Source of the DNA: UBA2589 sp965223235 | Lineage (GTDB): Bacteria; Gemmatimonadota; Gemmatimonadetes; Longimicrobiales; Gaopeijiaceae | Length of the DNA: 64,000 nt | Reading direction: 5' to 3' | Assembly: GCA_965223235.1 (NCBI GenBank) | Contig: CBDCVV010000022.1 | Location: forward strand, 62,001-126,000 | In this document: positions 8,262 through 17,385 of the stretch, one piece after another | Layout: each line of letters begins with the position of its first letter | Numbering within the stretch: position 1 is the stretch's first letter | Made by a program: the position numbers and the translations under genes | Notes under the pieces: model-generated | Told to the model about the DNA's origin: nothing | The model's input: only the letters and a program-made list of their open reading frames with translations | The model's database searches: none

Positions 8262-9617
8262 ATGTCCGACTCTACGCACGACACCTCTGCCTCCGTCGAT
8301 GTAAAAGCGGCCAGCACCAAGAGCCGAGTCGACGTCGAATCAGAACAAGCCACCCGCCCGACCACACCAGGGGCGATGGAGTACGACTACACGAACTTCT
8401 ACTTCGGAGCGGGTAGCGATGCATTCGCCCTGCTCGAGCCGTTCGACGATTGGTGGAGTGAGGTCAAGCCGGCAGGCTACTACCTCTACGAGCTTCCGCT
8501 CCACTCTGCGCCGGGAACACGTGTCGATGTCGAGGACACGAAGACAGGAGAGCTTCGGAAAGGGCTCGTCAACTTCGCGTCGTACAACTATCTGGGCCTC
8601 TCGTATCGACCCGAGGTCAAGGCCGCGATCAAAGAGGCGGTGGACATCTACGGCGGAGGATCATCGGGCTCGCCGATCCTGAGCGGTACGACCGCCCTTC
8701 ATCAGCGATTCGCGGAAGAGATCGCTGACTTCAAGGGTCAGGAAGCGGCCATGATCTTCCCGACCGGCTACAGCGCCAACGTCGGGACGATCGCGGGTCT
8801 CATGCGCTCGGGCGATCTGATCGTCGCCGATCAGTACGCACATGCGAGCATCGTCGACGGGATGATCCTCTCGAAGGCGAAGTCCCGGTTCTTCCGCCAC
8901 AATCGGCCGGACGACTTGGATCGGAAGCTTTCCGGGTTCGACGGAAAACGTCTGGTCATCATCGAGGGCGTCTACTCGATGGACGGCGACACCCCACCAC
9001 TCGCGGAGATCGTAGAGGTGTGCCGTAAGCACGGTGCCCGCCTTATGATCGATGAAGCGCACTCGGCCTTCGTCTTCGGCGAGACCGGCAAAGGTGTGTC
9101 GGAAGCTCAGGGCCTCGACGATGAGATCGACATCCATCTGGGCACCTTCTCGAAGAGCCTGGGCGGCCAGGGCGGCTACATCGCGGGCTCGTCTCAGCTG
9201 ATCAACTACTTGAGAGGCTTCTCCCGCTCGCGCTTCTTCTCGTGCGCACTCTCGCCAGTCGTCGTCGCAGGTCTACGGAAAGCGCTAGAGCTCGCAAGAA
9301 ACGAACCTGAGCTGCGAACGCAGCTGTGGGACAACGTCGCCTACATGCAGAAGCTCCTCTCCGACGCTCAAGTGCCGATCGGAGATTCGACCTCCCACGT
9401 CATCCCGATCATGGTGCGCGATGACGCGCGCGTATTCGCGATGGGTGAGGAGCTTTTCCGCGAAGGGGTCTTCATCAATCCGGTGAAGTACCCGGCGGTC
9501 GGCAAGCACAAGTCCCGATTCCGGATGTCGATCTCGGCCGCACACTCGCGGGAAGAGCTTGAAGAGGGGGCCGACACCATCGTGAAGGTGCTCCGGAGAT
9601 ACGGCGTATGTCCGTGA
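8262..9617 (+). CDS. alpha-oxoamine synthase (serine palmitoyltransferase/AONS-like aminotransferase)
   Basis: PLP-dependent condensation of an amino acid with an acyl thioester. From ATG 8262 the protein has 451 residues: a disordered, Thr/Ser-rich head of about 35 residues, then the fold-type I core. Visible hallmarks are NFASYNYLGLS, GSSGSPILSGT, the cofactor aspartate in MIDEAHS and the Schiff-base lysine in GTFSKSLGGQGG. A substrate-binding N-terminal extension (FDDWWSEVKPAGYYLYELPLHS) is like that of bacterial serine palmitoyltransferases; biotin-type AONS and KBL lack it. The neighbour overlapping by 10 nt is an acetoacetate-decarboxylase-like gene. A sphingoid-base or related 3-keto lipid pathway is likely but not proven. 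Confidence 0.85.
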   Translation: MSDSTHDTSASVDVKAASTKSRVDVESEQATRPTTPGAMEYDYTNFYFGAGSDAFALLEPFDDWWSEVKPAGYYLYELPLHSAPGTRVDVEDTKTGELRKGLVNFASYNYLGLSYRPEVKAAIKEAVDIYGGGSSGSPILSGTTALHQRFAEEIADFKGQEAAMIFPTGYSANVGTIAGLMRSGDLIVADQYAHASIVDGMILSKAKSRFFRHNRPDDLDRKLSGFDGKRLVIIEGVYSMDGDTPPLAEIVEVCRKHGARLMIDEAHSAFVFGETGKGVSEAQGLDDEIDIHLGTFSKSLGGQGGYIAGSSQLINYLRGFSRSRFFSCALSPVVVAGLRKALELARNEPELRTQLWDNVAYMQKLLSDAQVPIGDSTSHVIPIMVRDDARVFAMGEELFREGVFINPVKYPAVGKHKSRFRMSISAAHSREELEEGADTIVKVLRRYGVCP

Positions 9618-10273
9618 TCGGGAGCTATCGCTTCCACACTGGAGTTAGTGCCTTCTTCGACATGGCGACGAGGGACGCACGGCGCGTGCTCCCAGATCAC
9701 CTCGAACCTATCGAGGTGACCCACCAGCGGAGTGTGCTCTCCGTGACCGCGTTCTTGTTCGACGACAGCGTGGTGGGGCCGTATACCGAGTTGATGTTCT
9801 CCGTTGTCGTGCCGCCCACGGTCGCCGCTTGGGGCCGACACGCGAAAGGGGGCTTCTTCCCCTTCCTCGCCGCGACCTCCTCGGAGGAGGCTCGACGCAT
9901 CAAGTCCGAGCGCTTCCACTTCCCGTACCACGAACAGTCGATCGATGCGCAATTCATCGAGACGGACGACCGGCTTCGAGTTCGGGTGTTCGGGGGGGAC
10001 GACCGCATCCTCGATCTCAGCATCACCCCCGGCGCGTGGGAGACGACCACCCACCTTCTCCAGGGGTACATGATGAATGGAGAAGAACGCTTGAGGACCA
10101 CGCTCCAGATCAGCGGGGATTACACGGTCCACGAGAACGAAGGCGGGGCGATGAAGCTCTTCCCGCACGACATCACTTCGGACCTCCTCGAGCACGAGGT
10201 GTCTCCACTGCCCTTCCGTGAACATTGGTTCAAGAACGGCACGGAAGTCTTCCACAAGCTCGAAACGATCTAG
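9608..10273 (+). CDS. acetoacetate decarboxylase (ADC)-like protein
   Basis: 221 residues. The pattern of strands and the segment GPYTELMFSVVVPP match the ADC/DUF2071 beta-cone fold. ADC uses a Schiff-base lysine next to a second lysine; I see only AKGGFF and scattered lysines, so the catalytic pair is not evident and the protein may bind rather than decarboxylate. It starts inside the end of the oxoamine synthase gene (10-nt overlap), which ties the two functionally: processing a beta-keto product of that synthase would be a logical role. This link is inference. Confidence 0.7.
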   Translation: MSVIGSYRFHTGVSAFFDMATRDARRVLPDHLEPIEVTHQRSVLSVTAFLFDDSVVGPYTELMFSVVVPPTVAAWGRHAKGGFFPFLAATSSEEARRIKSERFHFPYHEQSIDAQFIETDDRLRVRVFGGDDRILDLSITPGAWETTTHLLQGYMMNGEERLRTTLQISGDYTVHENEGGAMKLFPHDITSDLLEHEVSPLPFREHWFKNGTEVFHKLETI

Positions 10274-10393
10274 CCGTCCACGGCGGAACGTCGAGCCGTC
10301 CTGTGCGGTTTGAAGGCGAACGCCTCCCCAACCGTAGTAAGAGCGATTCGGGTCCAGGAGCTGGACCCTTCCCTCAAGACGGAGGCGTCCTTG

Positions 10394-11869
10394 ATGCGTG
10401 GTGCCTTGGAGAGGATGGTCATGGGCGTTGCCATTGTCGGAGCCCTCGGAACCCCACCGGTGGCCGCACAAGAGGGCGGTGAAGCCATTGTCGGGACCTG
10501 GGCCGGTGTCTTGGCCGTCGGGCCGCAGCAGTTGGAGCTGATCTACCATATCGAGGTGGGCGAGGACGGCTCGCTGACGGGCTCCATGGACGTGCCGGCA
10601 CAAGGGGCGTCTGGGATTCCGCTTACCTCTGTTCTCTACGAAGACCGGACGCTGACCCTTGAGTTTCCGGTGCCAGGGGGTGGCAGCTACGAGGGAACGC
10701 TCAACGCAGCAGGGGACGGATTGACGGGCACGTTCACCCAGGGTGGACAAAGCTTCCCTCTCGATCTCGCCCGGTCGGAGGCGGGTGCTGCCACGGCGGA
10801 GCTCCGCAGGCCACAAGAGCCAGAGGCACCGTTCCCGTATGTAGTGGAGGATGCTCGCTTTCCGAGTGCCGACGGTTCCATCCATCTCGCCGGAACCCTC
10901 ACCTTGCCAGAGGGAGACGGCCCTTTTCCAGCTGCTGCTCTCATCACGGGTTCTGGACCTCAGAACCGAGATGAGGCCCTCATGGGCCACAAACCCTTTC
11001 TGGTCCTTGCGGACCATCTCACTCGGGCGGGAATCGCGGTTCTGAGGTACGACGACCGAGGCGTCGCCGAATCCGAGGGCGACTTCTCCGCGGCCACGTC
11101 GGAAGACTTCGCCGTCGACGCCCTCGCCGCGATCGAACACCTTCGCGCCGACCCGCGGATCGATCCGGCTCGAATCGGCCTGGTCGGTCACTCCGAGGGC
11201 GGTCTGGTCGGGCCATTGGCCGCGTCTCAGTCGGACGTCGTCCGTTACGTCGTCATGCTAGCCGGCCCAGGTGTGCCAGGTCTCGAGATCCTCGTCGAGC
11301 AGGGTCGACTCATCAACGGCGCTGCGGGGAACTCCCCCGCTCTATCGGATTTCAACTCGCGCATCCAGCGGCGTTTAGCCGCGATCACACTTGAAGAGTC
11401 CGACCCCGCGCTCGCGGACGCGGCCATGCGAGTGGCAATCGACGAAGAGATCGATGCGTTGCCCGAGACGTCACGTAGCGCGGTTCAAGCGGTCATGACC
11501 GACGACGCTATCGGACAAGCCGTACAACAGATGAACTCACCGTGGTTCAGAACCTTCGTGCACTACGATCCGCGCCCTACGCTAGAGCGTGTCAACGTCC
11601 CAGTACTGGCCCTCTTTGGCGAAAAGGACCTCCAGGTTCCACCGGCACAAAGCGCGGCTGAGGTCGAAGGGGCGCTGGATCGTGGGGGGAACCAGCGGGC
11701 GACCGTCACCATCCTCGAGGGGCTGAACCACCTCTTCCAGCGTGCGGAGACGGGGCTGCCCAGCGAATACCAGTCGATCGAGGAAACGATGAGCCCGGTG
11801 GCGCTCGAAAGCATCAGCCGGTGGATCCACGAGAACTTCGGGACAGCCTCGACGAGCGCTATTCGCTAG
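10394..11869 (+). CDS. secreted alpha/beta hydrolase with N-terminal beta domain
   Basis: 491 residues from ATG 10394, chosen because GGAGG sits 9 nt upstream and the signal peptide (MRGALERMVMG...PVAAQ) follows directly. Residues about 30-145 form a beta-rich lipocalin-like module with two similar repeats (GTWAGVL, then GSYEGTLNAAGDGLTGTFTQGG). The hydrolase domain follows with RYDDRGVAES, nucleophile elbow GHSEGG, the acid in FGEKDLQVP and His in EGLNHLF. This architecture is common for periplasmic peptidase- or esterase-like hydrolases of unknown substrate. Confidence 0.82.
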   Translation: MRGALERMVMGVAIVGALGTPPVAAQEGGEAIVGTWAGVLAVGPQQLELIYHIEVGEDGSLTGSMDVPAQGASGIPLTSVLYEDRTLTLEFPVPGGGSYEGTLNAAGDGLTGTFTQGGQSFPLDLARSEAGAATAELRRPQEPEAPFPYVVEDARFPSADGSIHLAGTLTLPEGDGPFPAAALITGSGPQNRDEALMGHKPFLVLADHLTRAGIAVLRYDDRGVAESEGDFSAATSEDFAVDALAAIEHLRADPRIDPARIGLVGHSEGGLVGPLAASQSDVVRYVVMLAGPGVPGLEILVEQGRLINGAAGNSPALSDFNSRIQRRLAAITLEESDPALADAAMRVAIDEEIDALPETSRSAVQAVMTDDAIGQAVQQMNSPWFRTFVHYDPRPTLERVNVPVLALFGEKDLQVPPAQSAAEVEGALDRGGNQRATVTILEGLNHLFQRAETGLPSEYQSIEETMSPVALESISRWIHENFGTASTSAIR

Positions 11870-11960
11870 CTGCACCCTGTAGGGCGTGCCGACACGATGA
11901 GGCGAGCGTAGCTTTTCTTCTTGTACCTCTCTCGTCGTCTCCCCCCAAAACACTACCGGT

Positions 11961-14465
11961 ATGCTCGCCCACCCCAACGCCACAGAAGTTCTGTCGTCGA
12001 TGGTGGGCAGCCTCTTGCTGGCTCTTCTATTCGTTTGGTTCTACCGCCGCGAGGGTGACCGAGCGACCCTGGTCCTAGCTGGCGCGTTTACTGTCTCCGC
12101 CGCTCGGCTCGCCTTCGTCGCGGTCACAGGGCTGTCTTCCGGAACCCTCCGAGACGCGGTGATGCCGACGCTGTTCATTGCTGAAACGGCGATCATGTTC
12201 GTCGGTGTTCAGCTCCTGGATCGCAAGCCTCCGAGATTCAAGGTCGTGCTGGCGGGAGCAGGCCTCGCCTGCGCATGGTTCCTAATTGGCGCGAGTCGGG
12301 GCCAATGGGGCATCGAGTTTCAAGGGCCGCTCTTTTGGACAGGCACGCTTCTCTTGATCGTGGCTGGTCTCGGGGTCTTTCGCAGCGGTATCGATCGCTT
12401 CGAGCGAAGCGTGGCAGCGGTGGGGCTGGTCGGAAGCGGGGTTATGCAAGGCCTCTACCCGTTCGCGATCGCTGGCATTGCGTTCGTGTCCGTCCTGCCT
12501 TGGGGATACCTCGCACTTCAGACGCTGAAGCTGACGATGGGCGGCGGCATCATCATGCTCTACCTCCGCCAACTTCGACGCAGTCGAGATCGAAGCGAGG
12601 CTTGGTTCGATCAACTCGCGCGACACTCGAGTGACTTGTTCATGCTCGTGACGCCCACGAAATCCGGCGCCACGGTCACTCGCGCGAACCGCGCCCTCAC
12701 CGAAGCTCTCGGTGGCAAACACGGTGAGTTCCAGGGGCAAGCCATCGCGGACATCTTCCACGATCCGAACGAGGCCGGGGCTTTCCTGACCCAGCTCGAT
12801 GCTTCGCCGCATTGGGAAGGAAGTACGACATGGAAGGCCGCGAACGGTGACCTGGTACCCGTAGAGGTCACCGCGACGGTCGTCGACTCGGGTCCGAGTC
12901 CATCATTCATGATCGTCGCACGCGACCAGCGGGCGCGGCTCGAAGCGCTAGCCCGGATCGCCCGACTCTCCTCCATCCTCGAGGCATCTTCCGATGTCGT
13001 GACGGTGAGTCGGCGTGATGGAAGCCTTCTGTACGCCAACGCAATGGCGCGCCGCATGCTGGGGGCACCAGAGGTAGGAGACCTCCCGGGCGGCCTGGCT
13101 CTCGAAGACCTCTTCGAGACCGAAGCGGCGTTCATTCTTGGCGAAGGCGTTGACGCGGCTCGGGCGGGCACCCCGTGGACGCAAGCCACCACGCTCAAGG
13201 GTGTCGATGGAACGGCGATCGCGGCGTCGACGCTTGTCATGACGGGAGAGGGCTGGGATCTCCCCGGCGGCTTCGTCGCTACGATTAGCCGCGACGTTCG
13301 AGAACTCAGAGAGCTCGAGCGAAAGTTGTCCGCGACGCAACGCCTCGGAGCAATCGGTACGCTGGCCGGCGGCCTCGCACACGATGTGAACAATCTCCTG
13401 ACGGTGGTGGGAGGCTCAGCCGAAGCCATCTCACGCCTCCACGCGGATCACGAAGAGACTGGGTGGCACCTCGAGCGGATCCGGGAAGCATGGGAGCGCG
13501 GCGCTGCGCTTATGGAGCAGATTCTCACCTTCGCTCGAAGAGACGTGGGCCCGCCTGAAGTCTTCAACCTCGTGGACCTGGTCGAGCGTATGGAGACGCT
13601 GGTAGGACGCTTGGTGGGCGGACGGGTGGAGGTGAGGGTCGAAACGTCACTTCGAAGGGATCATCGGGTGAAGTTGTCCCGCAGTCGGGCCGAGCAAATC
13701 GTCATGAACCTCGCCGTCAATGCGGCTGAGGCGATGCCCGGCGGTGGCACGATGACGATTCGGGTGGGCGGGACCGCGCTCGAGAGTCCGGAAATCTTCG
13801 ACAGCGGCAGAGTCGGCGCGGGCACGTACGCCGTCCTTTCGCTCGCCGACACAGGACAAGGCATCGCCCCTGACGTGCTGCGTCACATATTCGAGCCCTT
13901 CTACACCACCAAGGGTTCCTCTGGTGGCTCCGGTCTCGGGCTCGCGACCGTACATGGCATCGTTACGGAGGCGGGGGGAGGGATCCGAATCGATACCGAG
14001 CCGGGGGAGGGTACCACAGTCCATGTGTATCTTCCCGAGACGGACGAGGCGCTCACGGCCCAAGACGCCTTTCCCGACGACCACGCTGCGCCACCGTTGG
14101 AAGCTCGCATCCTCTTGGTGGATGACGACCCTTCTGTACTCCTTCTCCTGGCAGCTGGTCTCGAACACGCCGGATACCAGGTGCTCAGGGCAGAATCCGG
14201 CCAAGCAGCTCTCGACCGACTCGCCGATGACCCTGGCGAAGTCGACTTGCTCGTGACCGACGTCATGCTCCCAGGGCTCTCAGGCCCCCGATTGGTCGAG
14301 CATGTGCGAGAGGCCCGTCCCGACCTCAGAGTGCTCTTCATGTCGGGGTACGCCGAGGGTGGACTGGACATTCCGAAGGGAGACACAAGGACTCACTTCC
14401 TCCAGAAGCCCTTTACTAGCAACGAGTTGACCCGTCAGATCGGGATGTTGCTCAGGACCTCCTGA
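11961..14465 (+). CDS. membrane hybrid histidine kinase (TM-PAS-PAS-HisKA-HATPase-REC)
   Basis: 834 residues. About seven hydrophobic helices occupy residues 10-205, then two PAS-like regions (roughly 215-330 and 335-450). The phospho-acceptor is His474 in LAGGLAHDVNNLL. The ATPase has the N box (NLAVNAAEAM), G1 (DTGQGI) and G2 (GGSGLGLATV). A receiver domain (about 715-832) carries the acidic pair VDDDPS, the phospho-acceptor Asp in VTDVMLPG and Lys in LQKPF. Signal reception may be within the membrane helices. No dedicated response regulator is adjacent, and the nearest downstream genes are the peptide-locus operon. Same kinase subfamily (HDxNN H box) as the three kinases at 22.7-29.9 kb. 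Confidence 0.9.
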   Translation: MLAHPNATEVLSSMVGSLLLALLFVWFYRREGDRATLVLAGAFTVSAARLAFVAVTGLSSGTLRDAVMPTLFIAETAIMFVGVQLLDRKPPRFKVVLAGAGLACAWFLIGASRGQWGIEFQGPLFWTGTLLLIVAGLGVFRSGIDRFERSVAAVGLVGSGVMQGLYPFAIAGIAFVSVLPWGYLALQTLKLTMGGGIIMLYLRQLRRSRDRSEAWFDQLARHSSDLFMLVTPTKSGATVTRANRALTEALGGKHGEFQGQAIADIFHDPNEAGAFLTQLDASPHWEGSTTWKAANGDLVPVEVTATVVDSGPSPSFMIVARDQRARLEALARIARLSSILEASSDVVTVSRRDGSLLYANAMARRMLGAPEVGDLPGGLALEDLFETEAAFILGEGVDAARAGTPWTQATTLKGVDGTAIAASTLVMTGEGWDLPGGFVATISRDVRELRELERKLSATQRLGAIGTLAGGLAHDVNNLLTVVGGSAEAISRLHADHEETGWHLERIREAWERGAALMEQILTFARRDVGPPEVFNLVDLVERMETLVGRLVGGRVEVRVETSLRRDHRVKLSRSRAEQIVMNLAVNAAEAMPGGGTMTIRVGGTALESPEIFDSGRVGAGTYAVLSLADTGQGIAPDVLRHIFEPFYTTKGSSGGSGLGLATVHGIVTEAGGGIRIDTEPGEGTTVHVYLPETDEALTAQDAFPDDHAAPPLEARILLVDDDPSVLLLLAAGLEHAGYQVLRAESGQAALDRLADDPGEVDLLVTDVMLPGLSGPRLVEHVREARPDLRVLFMSGYAEGGLDIPKGDTRTHFLQKPFTSNELTRQIGMLLRTS

Positions 14466-14613
14466 CGCCCTCGACCCTACTCGGACACGCGGCCCGACAC
14501 CCGGGCTAAAGTTTCCTGAGACCGCGGCCGATCCTATAGAGCACGGGCCCCAATGCACGTTTTTGTGCTGGCTCGCGTCTACTGTTACTTAGCCGCACTT
14601 CGAGGGACCTTGC

Positions 14614-15159
14614 ATGACGAAGCTCTTCAAAGATCGGGTGGTCCTAGGCCTCATCGCCCTGGCGATGATTCAGGTCGGGGTCGTTGGATACCGGATGGCT
14701 GACGGCGGGGAACTCGAGGGGAGCTGGATCTCTACCGGCCAGAGCCTAGCCGAGGTTCGGACCACCGACGCAGACGGACGAGTCACCTCTCTCGCGTCCG
14801 GAGCGCCCACTCTTCTGCTCGCCTTCCACTCGGAGTGTGAACATTGCCTGAGACTCGCTCCAATCTGGCGAGAGTGGCTCGAGAGCCATGGCGATGAGGT
14901 AAGGACTCTGGCGGTCTCGCGTGAGGACCTTTCTACCGCGACCGCATATGCTCTAGAACATGGCTGGCCAACCAAGGTCGCACGTGTGGACGTGCCTGAG
15001 CGGGGGACCACCGAACACGCCCTCACGGCTCGGACGCCGTGGGTATTCGTGGTCGATGCGGGGGGCGTCGTGATCGCCGAAGGTCAGGGTGCACTGATTG
15101 ATGAGCTCGGGAGCCTCCTTCTGGAGGACTCCCGACCAGCGTCGACCACGGCGCCTTGA
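14614..15159 (+). CDS. membrane-anchored thioredoxin-like (TlpA/redoxin) protein
   Basis: 181 residues with an N-terminal membrane anchor (about 9-27) and a periplasmic thioredoxin fold. The active-site motif is C75-E-H-C78 (HSECEHCLR) and the cis-proline loop is TPWVFVVD. The atypical CEHC pair resembles some TlpA/MauD-type disulfide exchange proteins. It is the first gene of a compact cluster; its stop overlaps the start of the propeller lipoprotein by 4 nt (TTGA). A downstream peptide with eight cysteines is the obvious candidate substrate. Confidence 0.82.
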   Translation: MTKLFKDRVVLGLIALAMIQVGVVGYRMADGGELEGSWISTGQSLAEVRTTDADGRVTSLASGAPTLLLAFHSECEHCLRLAPIWREWLESHGDEVRTLAVSREDLSTATAYALEHGWPTKVARVDVPERGTTEHALTARTPWVFVVDAGGVVIAEGQGALIDELGSLLLEDSRPASTTAP

Positions 15160-16316
15160 AGCGACTGGTGATCCTCACTGCCGTGACCACGGTTGGCTGT
15201 GGTCCAGCCGCGCCGTCGTTCGAGCTCGAGACTGCGCAAGTCAGCCCGCTCGAGATCGAAGACGCGGCGCCGCAGCTAAGCTTCGTCGACGTAATCGACA
15301 TTGTGCGCGCGGATGACGGGTATTGGGTATTGGATTCCCAGGAACCGTTCCTCTCGTGGGTACCGGTGGACGGTTCTGGCGGAACGCAGTTTGGACATGA
15401 AGGTCGCGGCCCCTCCGAGTTGTTGCGTCCGGTCGCTATCGCGGTCGCACAGAACGGTGCCCTAAGCGTGTGGGACCTTGGGAACCTCCGGGTAAGCGAC
15501 TTCGACAGGGAGGGAAACCTGTTGGGATCGACCCCGCTGTCTAACTCAGCGCCTCAGTCACGATCAGACATCCGCCACGTTACGTACGCCCGTCCGCACC
15601 GGGTGCGCCGGCTCGGCGACGCTTTTGTCACCGCCTATTACGATGGCACCCTCGACCGAACCGGTGACTTCGTTGGAGGGATACTACAGCAGGCAGACTG
15701 GAACCTCGCCCCGAAGTCCGAGATCTTGGCGCTCGGCGGGCTGATGGTCCAGGAACTTCGCGAGACGTATGCAGAGTTCGCTTCCGTCGCGCTGTGGGAC
15801 GCGTGCGCCGGAAGTGTTGTCTCATGGTCCCCAGCGTCGTCGACTCTGCGTTGGACTGACGCTGCGGGAGCCACGAAACAGACCCGCACGGTCCGTTTGC
15901 CTTCGCGGCCAATCGTGCGCGATGACGTAACATCCTATATCGAGCACGCCGCTCGTGGGGAGATCGGCTCCGGATACGAAGCTGCGGGCCTGAACTTCGA
16001 AAGGATGGCGCGCCAGTACAGCCGTCGTTTCGCAAAAAACACACCGTATGCAACGGCGCTAGAGTGCGGCCCTGATGGAGAAATCTGGATCCGTGGCTTC
16101 GGCACAGATACGGACCCCACAGGCCGCGGTCATTCGTGGGCGCGTAGTACCGTCGACACAACGATGGCCTACGACTTCCCAATCGACTTCGTCCCAATGT
16201 CCTTTTCGACGCAAGACGCAATCGGCGTCTACGTCGACCCCGCGGGGCTTCAGCGCCTCGCCCGGTGGCAAATCCCACCGATCCCTCACCAAACCCGTTT
16301 ACCAAACCTCAACTAG
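15156..16316 (+). CDS. 6-bladed beta-propeller lipoprotein
   Basis: 386 residues from a TTG start overlapping the upstream stop. The lipobox is VTTVGC with the acylated Cys at 15, so the protein is lipid-anchored. The mature part repeats a YxxVLD...G pattern of NHL/6-bladed propellers (IVRADDGYWVLD, IAVAQNGALSVWD, ALECGPDGEIWI, AIGVYVDPAGLQRLARW). Propellers of this type in Bacteroidota occur beside small secreted peptides. It lies 8 nt upstream of the Cys-rich peptide gene with no terminator between, so co-expression is expected. Confidence 0.75.
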   Translation: MKRLVILTAVTTVGCGPAAPSFELETAQVSPLEIEDAAPQLSFVDVIDIVRADDGYWVLDSQEPFLSWVPVDGSGGTQFGHEGRGPSELLRPVAIAVAQNGALSVWDLGNLRVSDFDREGNLLGSTPLSNSAPQSRSDIRHVTYARPHRVRRLGDAFVTAYYDGTLDRTGDFVGGILQQADWNLAPKSEILALGGLMVQELRETYAEFASVALWDACAGSVVSWSPASSTLRWTDAAGATKQTRTVRLPSRPIVRDDVTSYIEHAARGEIGSGYEAAGLNFERMARQYSRRFAKNTPYATALECGPDGEIWIRGFGTDTDPTGRGHSWARSTVDTTMAYDFPIDFVPMSFSTQDAIGVYVDPAGLQRLARWQIPPIPHQTRLPNLN

Positions 16317-16324
16317 GAGTTCCA

Positions 16325-16540
16325 ATGCGTAAGAAAGTCATCATCGGCCTAGCCCTCTTGAACGGTCTCTTCGCGTTCGGTGCGTTCGCCACGCCAGCGC
16401 TTTCGGCCACCAGCAATCCTATCTTCTTCTTCTTCGCGCCTAAGGATTGTTGCAAAGGGAGTGGGTCCTTCGAGTACTGCTGCTACGACTGCTGTTGGAC
16501 CGGGTCTGACAACTGTGACGATTGTTCCAACACGCTCTAG
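16325..16540 (+). CDS. secreted cysteine-rich small peptide (8 Cys)
   Basis: 71 residues from ATG 16325, preceded by AGGAG (16315-16319). Residues 1-28 are a clean signal peptide (MRKK, hydrophobic core, ATPALSA end). The mature part of about 43 residues holds eight Cys at 42, 43, 52, 53, 56, 57, 64 and 67: three CC pairs and a CxxC. The stretch NPIFFFFAPK precedes them. Knottin-like disulfide folding or metal binding is possible. No similarity to a known bacteriocin, RiPP leader or metallothionein is apparent. Gene order with a thioredoxin-like and a propeller lipoprotein is its best clue. An upstream in-frame start at 16265 lies within the propeller gene and is not needed. Confidence 0.8.
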   Translation: MRKKVIIGLALLNGLFAFGAFATPALSATSNPIFFFFAPKDCCKGSGSFEYCCYDCCWTGSDNCDDCSNTL

Positions 16541-16584
16541 CCGGGACCCTTGAATCTGAGTGGGGCAGTCACCCATTCTGAAGG

Positions 16585-17385
16585 ATGTTGAGTAGAGGAG
16601 TGTTAATCGGGCGCGCGGTGGGCGCGGTCGCCACATGGTTGGCCGCGCTCACCGTGTTGACACTCATCTTCGAGACGTCCGCGGGGGACGGTTGGACAGC
16701 TGCAGCGCTGCTCACCACCGTTGTCACCAACTCTTCGCTGCTTCTACCCTTCGCCGCCTTCGCAGGCGGGTTGATCCTAGCCCGACCTATCGACCTAGGG
16801 TGGACGATGAGACTGCGCACCGCCGTCCTGCTTGGCGTGGTGTGTGCAGCGTTCACTTACGTGACCTACGCGGTCGGTTCGCCGCTGGCCGAATATTGGG
16901 CGGCTGGCCTGCGAGGAACCCCCCTCGAGGTGAACTACCCGTTCGGACCACGCACGCCGGTGGGCACGTACGAGCATCTTCGGTTCGTTCTCGACAATCC
17001 CTCTGAGGTCCTGAGTCTCAACGTACGACGACCCTCCGAGATCCCGCCGAATTATCTGGTCCACGGGCTGATCGAGCCTGTCATCTTCTCGATCTTCGCG
17101 ATTCTCAATACAGTGCTCGGCCTAATGGCGGGAGAGGCAACTCGCGAGATGCAGAGGGCGAGCCGGCGGCACGCGCGGTGGGCCATAGGCCTCGGATCAG
17201 CTTTCACCTTTTTCGCGGCTTATGTAGTCGCAGACGAGGTCGTCCGAGCGAGCACCACGGTCAACCCCTTGCTGCTTGATCCGCTGGCTCTCCTTGCGCC
17301 CGGCGCGGCACTTGTAATCCTCTCGTCGGTGATGGCGCACCGAGGTAGTCGCTCTCGCCGCCACTGGGCGACTCGTGACCAGTGA
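16585..17385 (+). CDS. six-helix membrane protein of unknown function
   Basis: 266 residues with six probable membrane helices (about 10-30, 38-60, 75-98, 158-180, 197-217 and 228-250). A periplasmic loop of about 55 residues between helices 3 and 4 contains LRGTPLEVNYPFGP. The first half vaguely resembles LptF/LptG permeases (LLPFAAFAGGLILA) but the jellyroll domain and partner are absent. It ends in a Arg-rich tail. Its stop overlaps the ECF sigma start by 4 nt (GTGA). A role in perceiving or exporting the peptide encoded 45 nt upstream is a guess from position. Confidence 0.7.
   Translation: MLSRGVLIGRAVGAVATWLAALTVLTLIFETSAGDGWTAAALLTTVVTNSSLLLPFAAFAGGLILARPIDLGWTMRLRTAVLLGVVCAAFTYVTYAVGSPLAEYWAAGLRGTPLEVNYPFGPRTPVGTYEHLRFVLDNPSEVLSLNVRRPSEIPPNYLVHGLIEPVIFSIFAILNTVLGLMAGEATREMQRASRRHARWAIGLGSAFTFFAAYVVADEVVRASTTVNPLLLDPLALLAPGAALVILSSVMAHRGSRSRRHWATRDQ

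Noticed and set aside
9368..11191. 607-residue minus-strand frame
   Set aside because: It covers the antisense of three well-supported plus-strand genes and has no conserved motifs or ribosome site.
14614..16540. RiPP or bacteriocin gene cluster
   Set aside because: No leader-processing peptidase, lanthionine or radical-SAM enzyme, ABC exporter or immunity gene is adjacent; a sensing or redox role remains more plausible.
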